64,000 nt of DNA from Sphingomonas sp. PR090111-T3T-6A (GCF_000383095.1 NZ_AORL01000022.1:308294-372293); one strand, 5' to 3'; counted from the stretch's first letter, positions 35,378 through 46,127 are shown. Notes: generated by a model not told the origin, from the sequence alone. Numbers and translations are program-made.

Positions 35378-36040
35378 ATGGTAAAGCCTGTCCGCATCGC
35401 CCCCTCGATCCTCTCCGCCGACTTCGCGCGGCTGGGCGAGGAGGTGCGCGCGATCGATGCAGCCGGCGCCGACTGGATTCATGTCGACGTGATGGACGGC
35501 CATTTCGTGCCCAACATCACGATCGGCCCGGCCGTGGTGAAGGCGTTGCGCCCGCACACGACCAAGCCTTTCGACGTCCACCTGATGATCCAGCCGATCG
35601 ATCCCTATCTGGAGGCCTTCGCGGAGGCCGGGGCGGATTGCATCACGGTTCACCCCGAGGCTGGCCCGCACGTCCACCGCACCGTCCAGACGATCAAGGC
35701 GCTCGGCAAGCGGGCGGGCGTCGTGCTGTGCCCGGCGACGCCCGAGGACGCGCTCGACTATCTGATCGACGAGGTCGACCTTGTGCTGATCATGTCGGTG
35801 AACCCCGGTTTCGGCGGGCAGCGCTTCATCCATTCGCAGCTCCGCAAGATCGCGGCCGTGCGCGCGATGATCGACCGTTCGGGCCGTGATATCGATCTGG
35901 AAGTGGATGGCGGGGTCGATCACACGACCGCCGCCTTGTGCATTGAGGCGGGGGCCGATGCACTGGTGGCGGGAAGCGCCACCTTCAGGGGCGGGCCGGA
36001 CGCCTATGCTGCCAATATCCGCGCGCTGAGGGGGGGATAA
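35378..36040 (+). CDS. rpe: Ribulose-phosphate 3-epimerase
   Basis: It interconverts ribulose-5-phosphate and xylulose-5-phosphate in the pentose phosphate pathway. The 220-residue TIM barrel shows [17 protein letters not shown], the metal-site [40 protein letters not shown] and DGGVDHTTA, every family landmark. ATG 35378 follows GGGG. It is in the same rightward cluster as rsmB and the heparinase-like gene, 7 bases ahead of the latter. Confidence 0.97.
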   Translation: MVKPVRIAPSILSADFARLGEEVRAIDAAGADWIHVDVMDGHFVPNITIGPAVVKALRPHTTKPFDVHLMIQPIDPYLEAFAEAGADCITVHPEAGPHVHRTVQTIKALGKRAGVVLCPATPEDALDYLIDEVDLVLIMSVNPGFGGQRFIHSQLRKIAAVRAMIDRSGRDIDLEVDGGVDHTTAALCIEAGADALVAGSATFRGGPDAYAANIRALRGG

Positions 36041-36047
36041 GCCGCAT

Positions 36048-37802
36048 ATGACCGTCGTCCGCCGGATCGCTGAGGGCTCTGCCGTGCCCGTCCCGGATGC
36101 CGACGGTATCGAGCCCGGCCGCCGGCTGATCCGTGTCGGCGACGAGAAGGGCGCCTCGCTCGCGGAGCGCGTGGTCGCCCGCTTCAACCGGCTGACCTGG
36201 GGCACGCCGCTGCACAGCTTCCGCCTGCGCGGCCGCTTCCCGCTGAAGCTGCTCGGCGTGCCGCGCGATCCGATTCCCGGCGATCGCGAGGCGGGCCTCG
36301 ACATCATGGATGGCGAGATCAGCCTCGGCCGCGAGCGCGCCTCTACCGCGACGCTCGATTTCGCCGAGCCCGGCCGGCCTGCGGGCTTCGCCGATCATAT
36401 CCAGAGCTTCGGCTGGCTGCGCGATCTGGCGGCGGCGGGCACGCGGCTCGACGTCGCACCCTATGCCGAGCCGCTGATGCGCCGCTGGCTGGAGACGCAT
36501 GGGCGAACGGCGGACGAGCTGGCGTGGCGGCCGGATCTGTGGGGCCGTCGCATCCTCAACTGGACGGCGCACGCGCCGATCATCCTGTCCTCCTCCGATC
36601 TGGTCTATCGTTCGGCGGTGTTGAACGCTTTGGCGCGGGGTGCGCGCCACCTCGACCGCACGGCCGACAAGGTGCCGGCGGGCCTGCCCCGCGTTGCGGC
36701 ATGGGCGGGCACGATCGCGGCAGGCCTCCTCGTACCCGGCGGCGAGCCGCGCCTCGCCCATGGCGAGCAGGGCATGACCAAGGCGCTGGCGCAGGCCGTG
36801 CTGCCCGACGGCGGCATCGTCAGCCGCTCGCCGGTCGAGCTGCTCGAGCTGGTCGAGATCCTGTCGCAGCTCATGGCCGTCTATGACGAGCGCCGCCGCG
36901 AGCCTCTAGCCGCCATCGCCTCGGCATTGGCGCGTGCGGTACCGGCGCTGCTCGGCGTGACGATGGGCGACGGGGCGCTGTCGAGCTGGCAGGGCGGCGG
37001 GCCGCTCCGCGCCGATCGCGTCACCCGCGCGGTGGCGGCGTCGGGCGTCCGCACCCGGCCGCTGCGCCAGTCGCGCGAATGGGGTTTCCAGCGTCTCGCC
37101 GGCGGCAGCACCATCGCTGTCGTCGACTGCGCGCCCCCGCCCGCCAGCCGGCTGGGCCGTGGCGGCTGCGCCTCGACGCTGGGCTTCGAATTGAGCGACG
37201 GCGCCTGGCGCATCATCGTCAATTGCGGCGGCGACAAGCCATGGAGCGCGCTCCCCACCGCGATTTCCGAGGCGCTGCGCACCAGTGCCGCGCACTCCAC
37301 CCTCGTGCTGGCCGATTCCAACTCGACCGCCATCCATGCCGACGGCTCGCTGGGGCGTGGCGTGACGATGGTCGACCTGGATCGGCAGGAGCAGGAGAGC
37401 GCCAGCCGGATCGAGGCCAGCCATGACGGCTATGTCCGCCGCTATGGCCTGACGCATCAGCGCAAGCTGGCCCTGTCCGCCGACGGACGGGAGTTCGGTG
37501 GCGAGGACGTGCTGTTGCCGGCCGGCTCGCGCAAGGCGGGCCAGGAGATCGGCTTCGCGGCGCGCTTCCACCTAGCGCCGGGCGTCGAGGCGACGCCGAC
37601 CGCCGACGGCCTTGGCGCGCTGTTGCGCATCGAGGGCGGGCCGCTGTGGCAGTTCCGCTGCCGGGGCGGCGCGCTCGGCATCGAAGAAAGCATCTGGATC
37701 GACTCGCGCGGGCGCCCCGTGTCGACCAACCAGCTCGTCGTGACGGGGGAGACTCCGGCCGGCGGCACCAGCATTTCCTGGGCGTTCAAGCGGGCCGGTT
37801 GA
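36048..37802 (+). CDS. Heparinase II/III-family protein
   Basis: A 584-residue protein of the heparinase II/III family, which contains polysaccharide lyases acting on glycosaminoglycan-like or alginate substrates. An N-terminal alpha-alpha toroid ([19 protein letters not shown] ... [20 protein letters not shown]) precedes a C-terminal beta-sandwich ([24 protein letters not shown] ... [21 protein letters not shown]). No signal peptide is evident, so in alphaproteobacteria this conserved member may act inside the cell; its substrate is unknown. It sits between rpe and purH, a neighbourhood widely kept in the class, which argues for a housekeeping or cell-envelope role rather than scavenging. 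Confidence 0.87.
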   Translation: MTVVRRIAEGSAVPVPDADGIEPGRRLIRVGDEKGASLAERVVARFNRLTWGTPLHSFRLRGRFPLKLLGVPRDPIPGDREAGLDIMDGEISLGRERASTATLDFAEPGRPAGFADHIQSFGWLRDLAAAGTRLDVAPYAEPLMRRWLETHGRTADELAWRPDLWGRRILNWTAHAPIILSSSDLVYRSAVLNALARGARHLDRTADKVPAGLPRVAAWAGTIAAGLLVPGGEPRLAHGEQGMTKALAQAVLPDGGIVSRSPVELLELVEILSQLMAVYDERRREPLAAIASALARAVPALLGVTMGDGALSSWQGGGPLRADRVTRAVAASGVRTRPLRQSREWGFQRLAGGSTIAVVDCAPPPASRLGRGGCASTLGFELSDGAWRIIVNCGGDKPWSALPTAISEALRTSAAHSTLVLADSNSTAIHADGSLGRGVTMVDLDRQEQESASRIEASHDGYVRRYGLTHQRKLALSADGREFGGEDVLLPAGSRKAGQEIGFAARFHLAPGVEATPTADGLGALLRIEGGPLWQFRCRGGALGIEESIWIDSRGRPVSTNQLVVTGETPAGGTSISWAFKRAG

Positions 37803-37830
37803 GCCCGCCTTTTTCTTTCAAGGACCGATC

Positions 37831-39420
37831 ATGTCGAACGTGAAGATCACCCGCGCACTGCTCTCCGTCTCGGACAAGAGCGGGCTTGCGGAGCTTGGGG
37901 CGGCGCTGGTGCGCCATGGCGTGGAGCTGGTCTCGACCGGCGGCACCGCCAAGGCACTGCGCGACGCCGGGCTCGAGGTGCGCGACGTGTCGGACCTGAC
38001 CGGCTTCCCCGAGATGATGGACGGCCGCGTCAAGACGCTGCACCCGATGGTCCATGGCGGCCTGCTCGCGGTGCGCGACAATCGCGAACATGCGCAGGCG
38101 ATGGTCGATCATGGCATCGCGCCGATCGATCTGGTGGTGGTGAACCTCTATCCCTTCGCCCAGACCGTCGCCAAGGGCGCCGAACGCGACGAGATCATCG
38201 AGAATATCGACATCGGCGGCCCGTCGATGGTGCGCTCGGCGGCGAAGAACCACGCCTATGTCGCGATCGCGACCGACCCGGCCGACTATGCGACGATCAT
38301 CGAGGAGCTGGACGCCAACGCCGGCTCGACCACGCTGGCGCTGCGCCGCAAGCTCGCCGCCAAGGCTTATGCCGCGACGGCGGCCTATGACGCCATGATC
38401 TCGAGCTGGTTCGCCTTCGCCGATCAGGGCGAGATGCTGCCGGAGGCGCTCTCGGTGCCGCTCAGGAAGGGCGCTGAGCTGCGCTACGGTGAGAATCCGC
38501 ACCAGTCGGCGGCGCTGTATCTCCCGCTCGGTCCCTCGGCGCGCGGCATTGCGCAGGCCGAGCAGATTCAGGGCAAGGAACTCAGCTACAACAATTACAA
38601 CGACGCCGATGCGGCGCTGGAGCTGGTCTCCGAGTTCCGCGACGGTCCGCCGACCGTCGTCATCGTCAAGCACGCCAACCCCTGCGGCGTCGCCTCGGCC
38701 GACACGCTGATCGAAGCCTATCAGGCGGCCCTCGCCTGCGACAGCGTGTCCGCCTTCGGCGGCATCATCGCGGTCAACCGTCCGCTCGACGGGCCGACGG
38801 CGGAAGCGATCTCGGGCATCTTCACCGAGGTGGTCTGCGCGCCGGATGCCGATGCCGACGCCCGCGCCGTCTTCGCTAGGAAGAAGAATCTCCGCCTGCT
38901 GCTGACCGGCGAGCTGCCCGATCCGGCGCGTGGCGGCCTCACCATGAAGTCGATCGCGGGCGGGATGCTCGTCCAGTCGCGTGACAATGGCCGCATCACC
39001 CGCGACATGCTCAAGGTCGTCACCAGGCGCGAGCCGAGCGCTCAGGAGCTGGAGGACTGCCTCTTCGCCTGGACGGTCGCCAAGCATGTGAAGTCGAACG
39101 CTATCGTCTACGCCAAGGGCGGCTCGACCGCGGGTGTCGGTGCGGGCCAGATGAACCGTCTGGAGAGCGCCCGCATCGCCGCGTGGAAGGCCAAGGACGC
39201 CGCCGACAAGGCCGGCTGGGCCGAACCCCGCACGATCGGCTCGGCGGTCGCCTCGGACGCCTTCTTCCCCTTCGCGGACGGCCTGCTGGCGGCGGTCGAG
39301 GCGGGGGCGACGGCGGTGATCCAGCCGGGCGGCTCGATCCGCGACGAGGAGGTGATCGCGGCGGCGGACGAGGCCGGCCTCGCGATGGTCTTCACCGGAA
39401 TGCGTCACTTCCGGCACTGA
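37831..39420 (+). CDS. purH: Bifunctional AICAR transformylase / IMP cyclohydrolase
   Basis: PurH carries out the last two steps of de novo IMP synthesis: formylation of AICAR with 10-formyl-THF and ring closure of FAICAR. The 529 residues comprise an N-terminal cyclohydrolase/MGS-like domain ([47 protein letters not shown]) and a C-terminal transformylase with [24 protein letters not shown] and the closing [34 protein letters not shown]. Both active sites look intact. It starts 28 bases after the heparinase-like gene and ends at a strong bidirectional terminator. Confidence 0.97.
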   Translation: MSNVKITRALLSVSDKSGLAELGAALVRHGVELVSTGGTAKALRDAGLEVRDVSDLTGFPEMMDGRVKTLHPMVHGGLLAVRDNREHAQAMVDHGIAPIDLVVVNLYPFAQTVAKGAERDEIIENIDIGGPSMVRSAAKNHAYVAIATDPADYATIIEELDANAGSTTLALRRKLAAKAYAATAAYDAMISSWFAFADQGEMLPEALSVPLRKGAELRYGENPHQSAALYLPLGPSARGIAQAEQIQGKELSYNNYNDADAALELVSEFRDGPPTVVIVKHANPCGVASADTLIEAYQAALACDSVSAFGGIIAVNRPLDGPTAEAISGIFTEVVCAPDADADARAVFARKKNLRLLLTGELPDPARGGLTMKSIAGGMLVQSRDNGRITRDMLKVVTRREPSAQELEDCLFAWTVAKHVKSNAIVYAKGGSTAGVGAGQMNRLESARIAAWKAKDAADKAGWAEPRTIGSAVASDAFFPFADGLLAAVEAGATAVIQPGGSIRDEEVIAAADEAGLAMVFTGMRHFRH

Positions 39421-39425
39421 TGAAG

Positions 39426-39460
39426 GAAAGGGCGGAGGCTTCGAAACCTCCGCCCCTTTC
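39426..39460. terminator. Bidirectional terminator between purH and the flippase gene
   Basis: GAAAGGGCGGAGG (39426-39438) pairs with CCTCCGCCCCTTTC (39447-39460) with one bulge. A and T runs on the two sides suit both converging transcripts. Confidence 0.85.
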
Positions 39461-40981
39461 TCAGGCCGGTTGCGGCGAGGCGCCCGGCTTCATGCTGAAC
39501 AGCAGCCGGTCCTCCTCGCCGAAGCCGCGATACCAGATCACCGCGCCATAGGCGCCGAGGATCAGCGGCACGCCCAGTGTCAGCTCGACCCACTCCGGGA
39601 ACCAGGTCGCCACCGTGCCGACCACGATCCCCGCCGCCGCCGCCGGCACCAGCGGCCAGCGCCAGCCTGAGACGCGATGGTCGAGCAGCCGGCGCAGCAG
39701 TCGCGCCTTGGCGATCGAGGCCGCGCCCAGCATCAGCATCAGCGCGATGGCGGGGCCGGCTGCCGCGATCGCGTCATCCTTGAGATCGGCGACGGGGTGC
39801 GCGGCGCGGATCACGTAGATCAGGATCACCGACAGGATCGTCTGCCCGACGATCATCGCCACCGAGATGGCGAGGTTGCGCTTGGCCGCGATGTAGATCA
39901 GCGCTGCTTCGCTCACCACCGCGGTGGCCGCGATCGCCTCCGCGGCGAGCAGCACGCCGAGCGCGCCTGTCCCGCCGACGAAGCGCGGGCCGACCAGCCC
40001 CATCACCGCCTCGCCCGGAATGCCGAGCGCGAGCGCGATGCCGATCTGCGCCGCGATGATCCAGAAGCCGACCTGCCGCACCTGCTTCGCCACCGCCTCG
40101 CGATTATTCTCGGCGAGGTTCTGCGTGATGACCGGCCCGAGGATCGGATCGAAGCTGGTCTTGAGCTTCTGCGGCAGCGAGGCGACCTGCTGCGCGACAT
40201 AGTAGATGCCGACGATCGCCGGCGAGAAGAACAGGCCGAGGATGGCGATGTCGAGTCGGCGCGAGCCCCATTCGATCGCGTCCGCGCCCGCCAGCGGCAG
40301 GTTGCGCTTCATCATCGAGAAGAGGCGCACGGGCTCGGGCGCCCAGCCGCGCGGCCGGCCATATTCGCGCATCAGCGGCAGGATCGAGGCGACCAGCGCC
40401 GCGATGGCCGACAGCGCGTAGGACAGGATCAGGCCGTCCCGCAGCGAATAGAAGGAGAAGGCAAAGGCCGCGATGCTGATCGTCCACGGCTCGATCAGCG
40501 AGCGCGCGGTGACGGTCGCGCCGATATTGCCGCGATAGGCGAGACCGGCGAGCGCGATGTCCGATCCCGTCCAGGCGAACACCGTCATCGGCAGCATCCA
40601 GTCGAACCCGTTCACCTCGGAGTTGGGGAAGAGCAGGATCGGCCAGAGCATCAGGATGCCGGCGGCGAGGATCGACACCAGCCAGCCGACCAGCATCCCG
40701 TCCCACACGACATGGACATGCGGGCGGCTGGTCTTGGCGAGCTGCTGCGCGAGGCCGCGCTTGAGGCCCAGCGTCGCGAGCTGGGCTGCGAACTCGACGA
40801 TGATCGTCGCATAGGCGAAGCGGCCCAGCACATCGGCGCCGTAGATACGGCCGGCGATGAACAGGAACGGAAGCCTTGCCGCCAAACGCAGCAGGAAGCC
40901 GAAGAAATTGGTACGTCCGCCCTTGGCCAGCGTGGCGATGTCGCCGGGCCCTTCCTCGTTGGCGGTGAACGGTTGGCTCAA
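39461..40981 (-). CDS. Polysaccharide biosynthesis flippase (MOP/Wzx-like)
   Basis: A 506-residue protein with about 12-14 hydrophobic helices and a conserved first part (GGRTNFFGFLLRLAARLPFLFIAGRIYGADVLGRFAYA), typical of multidrug/oligosaccharidyl-lipid/polysaccharide (MOP) flippases such as Wzx/RfbX. These move lipid-linked oligosaccharides across the inner membrane. The start is probably TTG 40981, which overlaps the polA stop and has GGGGAG seven bases upstream; no ATG is available near the first helix. There is no glycan cluster next to it, so the substrate cannot be named. Direct overlap with polA suggests co-transcription. Confidence 0.82.
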   Translation of the reverse strand: MSQPFTANEEGPGDIATLAKGGRTNFFGFLLRLAARLPFLFIAGRIYGADVLGRFAYATIIVEFAAQLATLGLKRGLAQQLAKTSRPHVHVVWDGMLVGWLVSILAAGILMLWPILLFPNSEVNGFDWMLPMTVFAWTGSDIALAGLAYRGNIGATVTARSLIEPWTISIAAFAFSFYSLRDGLILSYALSAIAALVASILPLMREYGRPRGWAPEPVRLFSMMKRNLPLAGADAIEWGSRRLDIAILGLFFSPAIVGIYYVAQQVASLPQKLKTSFDPILGPVITQNLAENNREAVAKQVRQVGFWIIAAQIGIALALGIPGEAVMGLVGPRFVGGTGALGVLLAAEAIAATAVVSEAALIYIAAKRNLAISVAMIVGQTILSVILIYVIRAAHPVADLKDDAIAAAGPAIALMLMLGAASIAKARLLRRLLDHRVSGWRWPLVPAAAAGIVVGTVATWFPEWVELTLGVPLILGAYGAVIWYRGFGEEDRLLFSMKPGASPQPA

Positions 40982-43731
40982 TGCGCCGCTCCCCAGCTCG
41001 CGCCCGTGCCGATCTCGACGCCCAATGGCACCGAGAGGGTGATAGCGGGCTCGGCGGCGCCTTCCATCACACGGCGGATGACGGCGCTCGCCGCCTCGAC
41101 ATCGGCTTCGGGCAGCTCGAACACCAGTTCGTCGTGCACCTGAAGCAGCATCCGCACATGGCCGAGGCCGGCCTCCTTGAGTGCGGGCGTCATGCGCACC
41201 ATCGCGCGCTTGATGAGATCGGCGGATGTGCCCTGAATCGGCGCGTTGATCGCCTGCCGCTCGGCCGCTTGCCGCTCGCCCTGGAGCTTGCCCTTGATGC
41301 CCGGCAGCCACGTCTTGCGGCCGAACAGCGTGGTCACGAAGCTCTTCTCGCGGACCAAGGTCAGCGTGTCGGCGATGTAGCGGCTGACGCCGGGGAAGCG
41401 CTCGAAATAGCGGTCGATGATCCGCTGCGCCTCGCCGCGATCGACACCGAGACGGCCCGCGAGACCGAAGGCCGAGATGCCGTAGAGGATGGCGAAGTTG
41501 ATCGTCTTGGCGCGCCCGCGCGTGTCGCGGTTGACCTCGCCGAACAGCTCCTGCGCGGTCAGGTTGTGGATGTCCGTCCCCTGCCGGAACGCCTCGCGCA
41601 GTTCGGGCACGTCGGCCATGTGCGCGGCCAGCCGCAACTCGATCTGCGAATAGTCGGCCGAGAGGATGACGTTGCCCGGCGCCGCCACGAAGGCGTCGCG
41701 GATGCGGCGGCCAAGCTCGGTGCGGATCGGGATGTTCTGGAGATTGGGGTCGGTGGACGACAGCCGCCCGGTCTGTGCGACCGCGAGGCTGAAGCTGGTG
41801 TGGACGCGGCCCGTCTCGGGATTGATCTGCTGCTGGAGCGCGTCGGTGTAGGTCGACTTGAGCTTGGAGAGCTGGCGCCATTCGAGCACCAGCCGCGCCA
41901 CCTCGACGCCCTCGCCGGCCAGACGCTCCATCTCGTTCACGTCGGTCGAATAGACGCCCGACTTGCCCTTGCGACCGCCCTTGAGGCCCATGCGCTCGAA
42001 CAGCACTTCGCCCAATTGCTTGGGGCTGCCGATGGTGAAGGGGCCGCCCGCCGCTTCATGGATGATGCCTTCGAGGCGGGCGATCTCGGCGGCGTAATCG
42101 GTCGAGAGCCGCGCCAGCTCCGCCCGGTCGACGAGGATGCCCGCCGCCTCCATCGCGGCCACCACCGGCACCAGCGGGCGATCGACCATCTCGTAGACGC
42201 GCGTCGCGCCTTCCTTCGACAGCCGCGGCTTGAGGCGCTTCCACAGGCGGAGCGTCACGTCGGCATCCTCGGCAGCGTAATGCGTCGCGCGATCGAGGGG
42301 GACGAGATCGAAGGTCAGCTGGTTCTTGCCGGTGCCGCAGACGTCCTTGAAGCTGATCGTGGTGTGGGCGAGGTGCGTCTTGCACAGATCGTCCATGCCG
42401 TGGCCATGCTTGCCCGCGTCGAGATCGTAGCTCAGCAGCATGGTGTCGTCGTACGGCGCCACCACGGGGATGCCGGCGCGGGCGAAGACCAGCAGATCAT
42501 ATTTGATGTTCTGCCCGATCTTGAGCACCGCCGGGTCACCCAGCAGCGGCGCGAGCTTCTCCAGCACCAGCGCGCGGGGGAGTTGCACCGGCGCCTCGGA
42601 GAGCAGCCCGTCACCGCGATGGCCGACCGGGATGTAGCAGGCCTTGCCCGGCTTCGTCGCGAGGCTGATGCCGACGAGCGTGGCGCGGATCGCGTCGAGC
42701 TGGTCGGTCTCGGTGTCGACCGCGACGAAACCTTGGCGCGTCGCCTCGGCGATCCAGCGGTCGAGCGCTTCCTCGGTGACGACGGTTTCGTAGTCGTCAT
42801 GCTTGAAGGGAGGTTCTTCCTCGGCGGCGGTCTCGGGCGAGGGCGTGGTCGCCGGCATGGCGGGCGCGTCGCCGAGCTTGGTCAGCAGCGAGCGGAAGCC
42901 ATGCTCCTCGAGGAAAGCCCGCAGCGGCGCCGGCGGGATGCCCTGAAGCGCCAATTCCTCCAGCGGCTGCGGCAGCGGCGCGTTGCACTCCAGCGCCACC
43001 AGCCGCCGCGACAGGCGCGCCATCTCGGCATGGTCGATCAGCGACTGGCGGAGCTTGGGCTTGGTGATGGACGGCGCCGCCGCCAGCACCGACTCGAGAT
43101 CGCCATATTGCTGGATGAGCTGCGAGGCGGTCTTGGGGCCGACGCCCGGCACGCCCGGCACATTGTCGACGCTGTCGCCCATCAGCGCCAGCACGTCGCC
43201 CAGCTTGTCGGGCGTGACGCCGAATTTCTCGACGACATGCTCCGCGCCGAGCCGGCGGTCGTTCATCGTGTCGAGCATGTCGAGGCCCGGTACGATGAGC
43301 TGCATTAGGTCCTTGTCGGAGGAGACGATCGTCACCTTCCAGCCCGCGCCGATCGCGGCCTGCGAATAGCAGGCGATGATGTCGTCCGCTTCCAGCCCTT
43401 CGGTCTCGATGCAGGGCACCGAGAAGGCGCGGGTGGCATCGCGGATCATCGGGAACTGGGGGACCAGATCCTCGGGCGCCGGCGGCCGGTGGGCCTTGTA
43501 CTGATCGTACATGTCGTTGCGGAAGGTCTTGGACGAAGCGTCGAAGATCACCGCGAGGTGACTCGGCCCTCCCTCGCCCGACAGATCGGTGAGCAGCTTC
43601 CACAACATGGTGGTGAAGCCGTAGACCGCGCCGGCCGGCTGGCCATGGCGGTTGGTCAGCGGCGGGAGCCGGTGATAGGCCCGGAAAATATAGCTCGATC
43701 CGTCGACGAGGTAGAGATGCTGGGAAGACAT
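40978..43731 (-). CDS. polA: DNA polymerase I
   Basis: PolA fills gaps, removes primers and repairs DNA. The 917 residues hold all three domains: the 5'-3' exonuclease (LYLVDGSSYIFRAYHRLPPL, TVSSDKDLMQLI-like segment, GVPGVGPKTASQLIQQYG); the 3'-5' exonuclease with the DxE motif AVDTETDQLDA and the closing YAAEDADVTLRLW; and the polymerase with VILSADYSQIELRLAAHMA, KTINFAILYGIS and LLQVHDELVFELPE. No catalytic residue appears lost, so proofreading should work. It is cytoplasmic, begins at ATG 43731 and is followed by the overlapping flippase gene. Confidence 0.97.
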   Translation of the reverse strand: MSSQHLYLVDGSSYIFRAYHRLPPLTNRHGQPAGAVYGFTTMLWKLLTDLSGEGGPSHLAVIFDASSKTFRNDMYDQYKAHRPPAPEDLVPQFPMIRDATRAFSVPCIETEGLEADDIIACYSQAAIGAGWKVTIVSSDKDLMQLIVPGLDMLDTMNDRRLGAEHVVEKFGVTPDKLGDVLALMGDSVDNVPGVPGVGPKTASQLIQQYGDLESVLAAAPSITKPKLRQSLIDHAEMARLSRRLVALECNAPLPQPLEELALQGIPPAPLRAFLEEHGFRSLLTKLGDAPAMPATTPSPETAAEEEPPFKHDDYETVVTEEALDRWIAEATRQGFVAVDTETDQLDAIRATLVGISLATKPGKACYIPVGHRGDGLLSEAPVQLPRALVLEKLAPLLGDPAVLKIGQNIKYDLLVFARAGIPVVAPYDDTMLLSYDLDAGKHGHGMDDLCKTHLAHTTISFKDVCGTGKNQLTFDLVPLDRATHYAAEDADVTLRLWKRLKPRLSKEGATRVYEMVDRPLVPVVAAMEAAGILVDRAELARLSTDYAAEIARLEGIIHEAAGGPFTIGSPKQLGEVLFERMGLKGGRKGKSGVYSTDVNEMERLAGEGVEVARLVLEWRQLSKLKSTYTDALQQQINPETGRVHTSFSLAVAQTGRLSSTDPNLQNIPIRTELGRRIRDAFVAAPGNVILSADYSQIELRLAAHMADVPELREAFRQGTDIHNLTAQELFGEVNRDTRGRAKTINFAILYGISAFGLAGRLGVDRGEAQRIIDRYFERFPGVSRYIADTLTLVREKSFVTTLFGRKTWLPGIKGKLQGERQAAERQAINAPIQGTSADLIKRAMVRMTPALKEAGLGHVRMLLQVHDELVFELPEADVEAASAVIRRVMEGAAEPAITLSVPLGVEIGTGASWGAAH

Positions 43732-43854
43732 CGGCGGGCTTTAGCAAGCGGGCGCGGCGAAGGCGACAGGCGGCTTGCGTTCCGGTCGCGCTTGGCAGCG
43801 AAGCTGTGACGCAGTTACCATAAGCGGCACGATCCTGGAGCACAGTGGCTGAAC

Positions 43855-44535
43855 ATGTATCCATCACGACTGGCGAATGCCGCGCTGCTGCTGGCTTTCC
43901 TCTGCGCGGCGCCGGCAGCCGCGGGGGTTTTCGCGAAGAAGGCGACGGTGCTCACCGATATTGTCGGCTCCTCGCGGCCGATGACGATCAGCGCCCCCGA
44001 TGACCGCACCCGCGCCGTCGCCCGCTTCACCGAGGACAAGGAAGAGGACACGCTCATCGTCTATCTCGGCACGCGCGGCGGATTCCGTTTCCCCGGCGGT
44101 CCGGACGCGGAGCTGCTCTGGGCGCCGGACTCGCGTGCGCTGGCCGTCACCTACGAGGATGACGAGGAGAGGATGCGCACCGCCCTCCTCGTGCGGCGCA
44201 AGCCTCATGGGTGGCGGCGGCTGAATCTCGCCGAAGCGGTGGCGAAGGTCTATCGTGCGCCGGCGGGCTGCGCCGAGGACATGACGCCCGATGTGGTCAC
44301 GCTCGGCTGGACGAGCGGACAGCGGCTGATCGTGGCGGCGACGATGCCCGAGAAGGCGGACTGCCCGGTGAAGGGACGCTTCACCGCCTATTTCGTCGAC
44401 GTGCCGACGGGCAAGGTCCTGATGGAGGTCGATCAGCGGACCGCCGAGCGCCGCTATCGCGCGATGCTGGGCAAGCGGCTGGCCCCCGCGCGCCATCACG
44501 GCACGCGCCATCACCGACGGCACCGCGCCGACTAG
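43855..44535 (+). CDS. Exported protein of unknown function with His/Arg-rich tail
   Basis: A 226-residue protein I do not recognise. The N-terminus (MYPSRLANAALLLAFLCAAPAAAG) is a Sec signal peptide, so it is periplasmic or outer. The body contains TRAVARFTEDKEEDTLIVYLGTRGGFRFP and PDAELLWAPDSRALAVTYEDDEER, which recalls beta-propeller blades of the TolB kind; two Cys (CAEDM and DCPVKG) could form a disulfide. The last 15 residues, APARHHGTRHHRRHRAD, are rich in His and Arg, possibly a metal or polyanion contact. It ends 4 bases inside the convergent nadB gene. Confidence 0.7.
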   Translation: MYPSRLANAALLLAFLCAAPAAAGVFAKKATVLTDIVGSSRPMTISAPDDRTRAVARFTEDKEEDTLIVYLGTRGGFRFPGGPDAELLWAPDSRALAVTYEDDEERMRTALLVRRKPHGWRRLNLAEAVAKVYRAPAGCAEDMTPDVVTLGWTSGQRLIVAATMPEKADCPVKGRFTAYFVDVPTGKVLMEVDQRTAERRYRAMLGKRLAPARHHGTRHHRRHRAD

Positions 44536-46127
44536 GGGACGAGGATGGTGTCCTTGGCTTCGCCCAGCATCTCGGGATAGTCGAGCGTGTAGTGCAGGCC
44601 CCGGCTCTCCTTGCGGGCGAGCGCCGAGCGCACGATCAGGTCCGCTACCTCGACGAGGTTGCGCAGCTCGATCAGGTCGGCGGTCACGCGGAAATTGCCG
44701 TAATATTCCTCCACCTCGCGGCGGAGCAGCTTGATCCGGTGCTGCGCGCGCTCCAGCCGCTTGGTGGTGCGGACGATGCCGACATAGTCCCACATGAAGC
44801 GGCGGATCTCGCGCCAGTTGTGCTGGACGATGACCTCCTCGTCCGAATCGGTGACGCGGCTTTCGTCCCACGGGCGGATCGGCGGGGCGGAGGGCATCTC
44901 GTCGAAATGGCGGGTGATGTGGCCCGCCGCCGCCTCGCCGAACACGAAGCATTCGAGCAGCGAGTTGGAGGCGAGGCGGTTGGCGCCGTGCAGCCCCGAC
45001 TGGGTGCATTCGCCCGCCGCATAGAGGCCGGGCAGGTCGGTGCGGCCCTTCAGGTCCACGATGATGCCGCCGCAGGTGTAGTGCTGGGCGGGCACCACCG
45101 GAATCGGATCGGTGGTGATGTCGATGCCCAGCGTCAGCAGCTTGGCGTAGATGTTCGGGAAATGCTCCTTCACGAACTCCGGCGGCTGGTGGCTGATGTC
45201 GAGATGGACATAGTCGAGGCCGAGCCGCTTGATCTCATGGTCGATCGCGCGGGCGACGATGTCGCGCGGCGCCAGCTCCTCGCGGGGATCGAAGTCCGGC
45301 ATGAAGCGGTGGCCCGCGCCCGGCACGCCCGGCGGCAGCTTGAGCCGCCCGCCCTCGCCACGCATCGCCTCGGTGATGAGGAAATTCTTGACGTCGAGGT
45401 TCCACAGGCAGGTCGGGTGGAACTGCATCATCTCCATGTTGGAGACGCGCGCGCCCGCCCGCCACGCCATCGCGATGCCGTCGCCGGTCGCGCCCCTCGG
45501 TGCGGTCGAATAGAGATAGGTCCGCCCCGCGCCGCCGGTGGCGAGGATGGTCGCCTTGCCGGTGAAGGTCTCGACCTGGCCCGTCTGCCGGTTCAGCGCA
45601 TAGACGCCCCAGACATGGCCGTCGCCCAGATAACGCTCGCCATGGCGCGAGGTGGCGAGGTCGATCACCGCCATGTCGGGCACGAGGGTGATGTTGGGAT
45701 GGCGCCTGGCGGCCGTCTCCAGCGCCTGCTGCACCGCCCAGCCGGTCGCGTCGTTGACGTGGACGATGCGGCGATGGCTGTGCCCGCCCTCGCGGGTGAG
45801 GTGGAGGGCGTTGCCGTCCTGGTTGAAGGGGACGCCCAGCTCCACCAGCCGCTCGATCGAGCGCGGCGCATTCTCGATCACGAACTCGACGGTGGCGCGG
45901 TTGTTGAGGCCGGCACCGGCCACCATCGTGTCCTCGATATGGCTTTCGAAGGTGTCGCCCTCCTCGAGCACGGCGGCGATGCCGCCCTGCGCATGGGCGG
46001 TGGAGCCCTCCGAAAGCCCGCCCTTGGCGAGCACCGCCACCTGGAAGCGTTCGGCGAGGCTCAGCGCCGCGGTGAGGCCTGCGGCGCCGGAACCGACGAT
46101 GACGACGTCGAACGGGCGCGTCACCAT
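44532..46127 (-). CDS. nadB: L-aspartate oxidase
   Basis: NadB oxidises L-aspartate to iminoaspartate with FAD, the first step of de novo NAD synthesis. The 531-residue flavoprotein shows the dinucleotide-binding VIVGSGAAGLTAALSLAE, the GSTAHAQGGIAAVLEEGD loop, the HRRIVHVNDATG and ATGGAGRTYLYSTAP segments, and the C-terminal helical domain with LARKESRGLHYTLDYPE. These distinguish it from succinate dehydrogenase flavoproteins. nadA and nadC are not in the window. The start shares one base with the stop of the ABC ATPase gene. Confidence 0.95.
   Translation of the reverse strand: MVTRPFDVVIVGSGAAGLTAALSLAERFQVAVLAKGGLSEGSTAHAQGGIAAVLEEGDTFESHIEDTMVAGAGLNNRATVEFVIENAPRSIERLVELGVPFNQDGNALHLTREGGHSHRRIVHVNDATGWAVQQALETAARRHPNITLVPDMAVIDLATSRHGERYLGDGHVWGVYALNRQTGQVETFTGKATILATGGAGRTYLYSTAPRGATGDGIAMAWRAGARVSNMEMMQFHPTCLWNLDVKNFLITEAMRGEGGRLKLPPGVPGAGHRFMPDFDPREELAPRDIVARAIDHEIKRLGLDYVHLDISHQPPEFVKEHFPNIYAKLLTLGIDITTDPIPVVPAQHYTCGGIIVDLKGRTDLPGLYAAGECTQSGLHGANRLASNSLLECFVFGEAAAGHITRHFDEMPSAPPIRPWDESRVTDSDEEVIVQHNWREIRRFMWDYVGIVRTTKRLERAQHRIKLLRREVEEYYGNFRVTADLIELRNLVEVADLIVRSALARKESRGLHYTLDYPEMLGEAKDTILVP

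Noticed and set aside
40981..43308. A 775-residue plus-strand frame opposite polA
   Set aside because: It is an antisense shadow of polA; it has no hydrophobic core or known motif.
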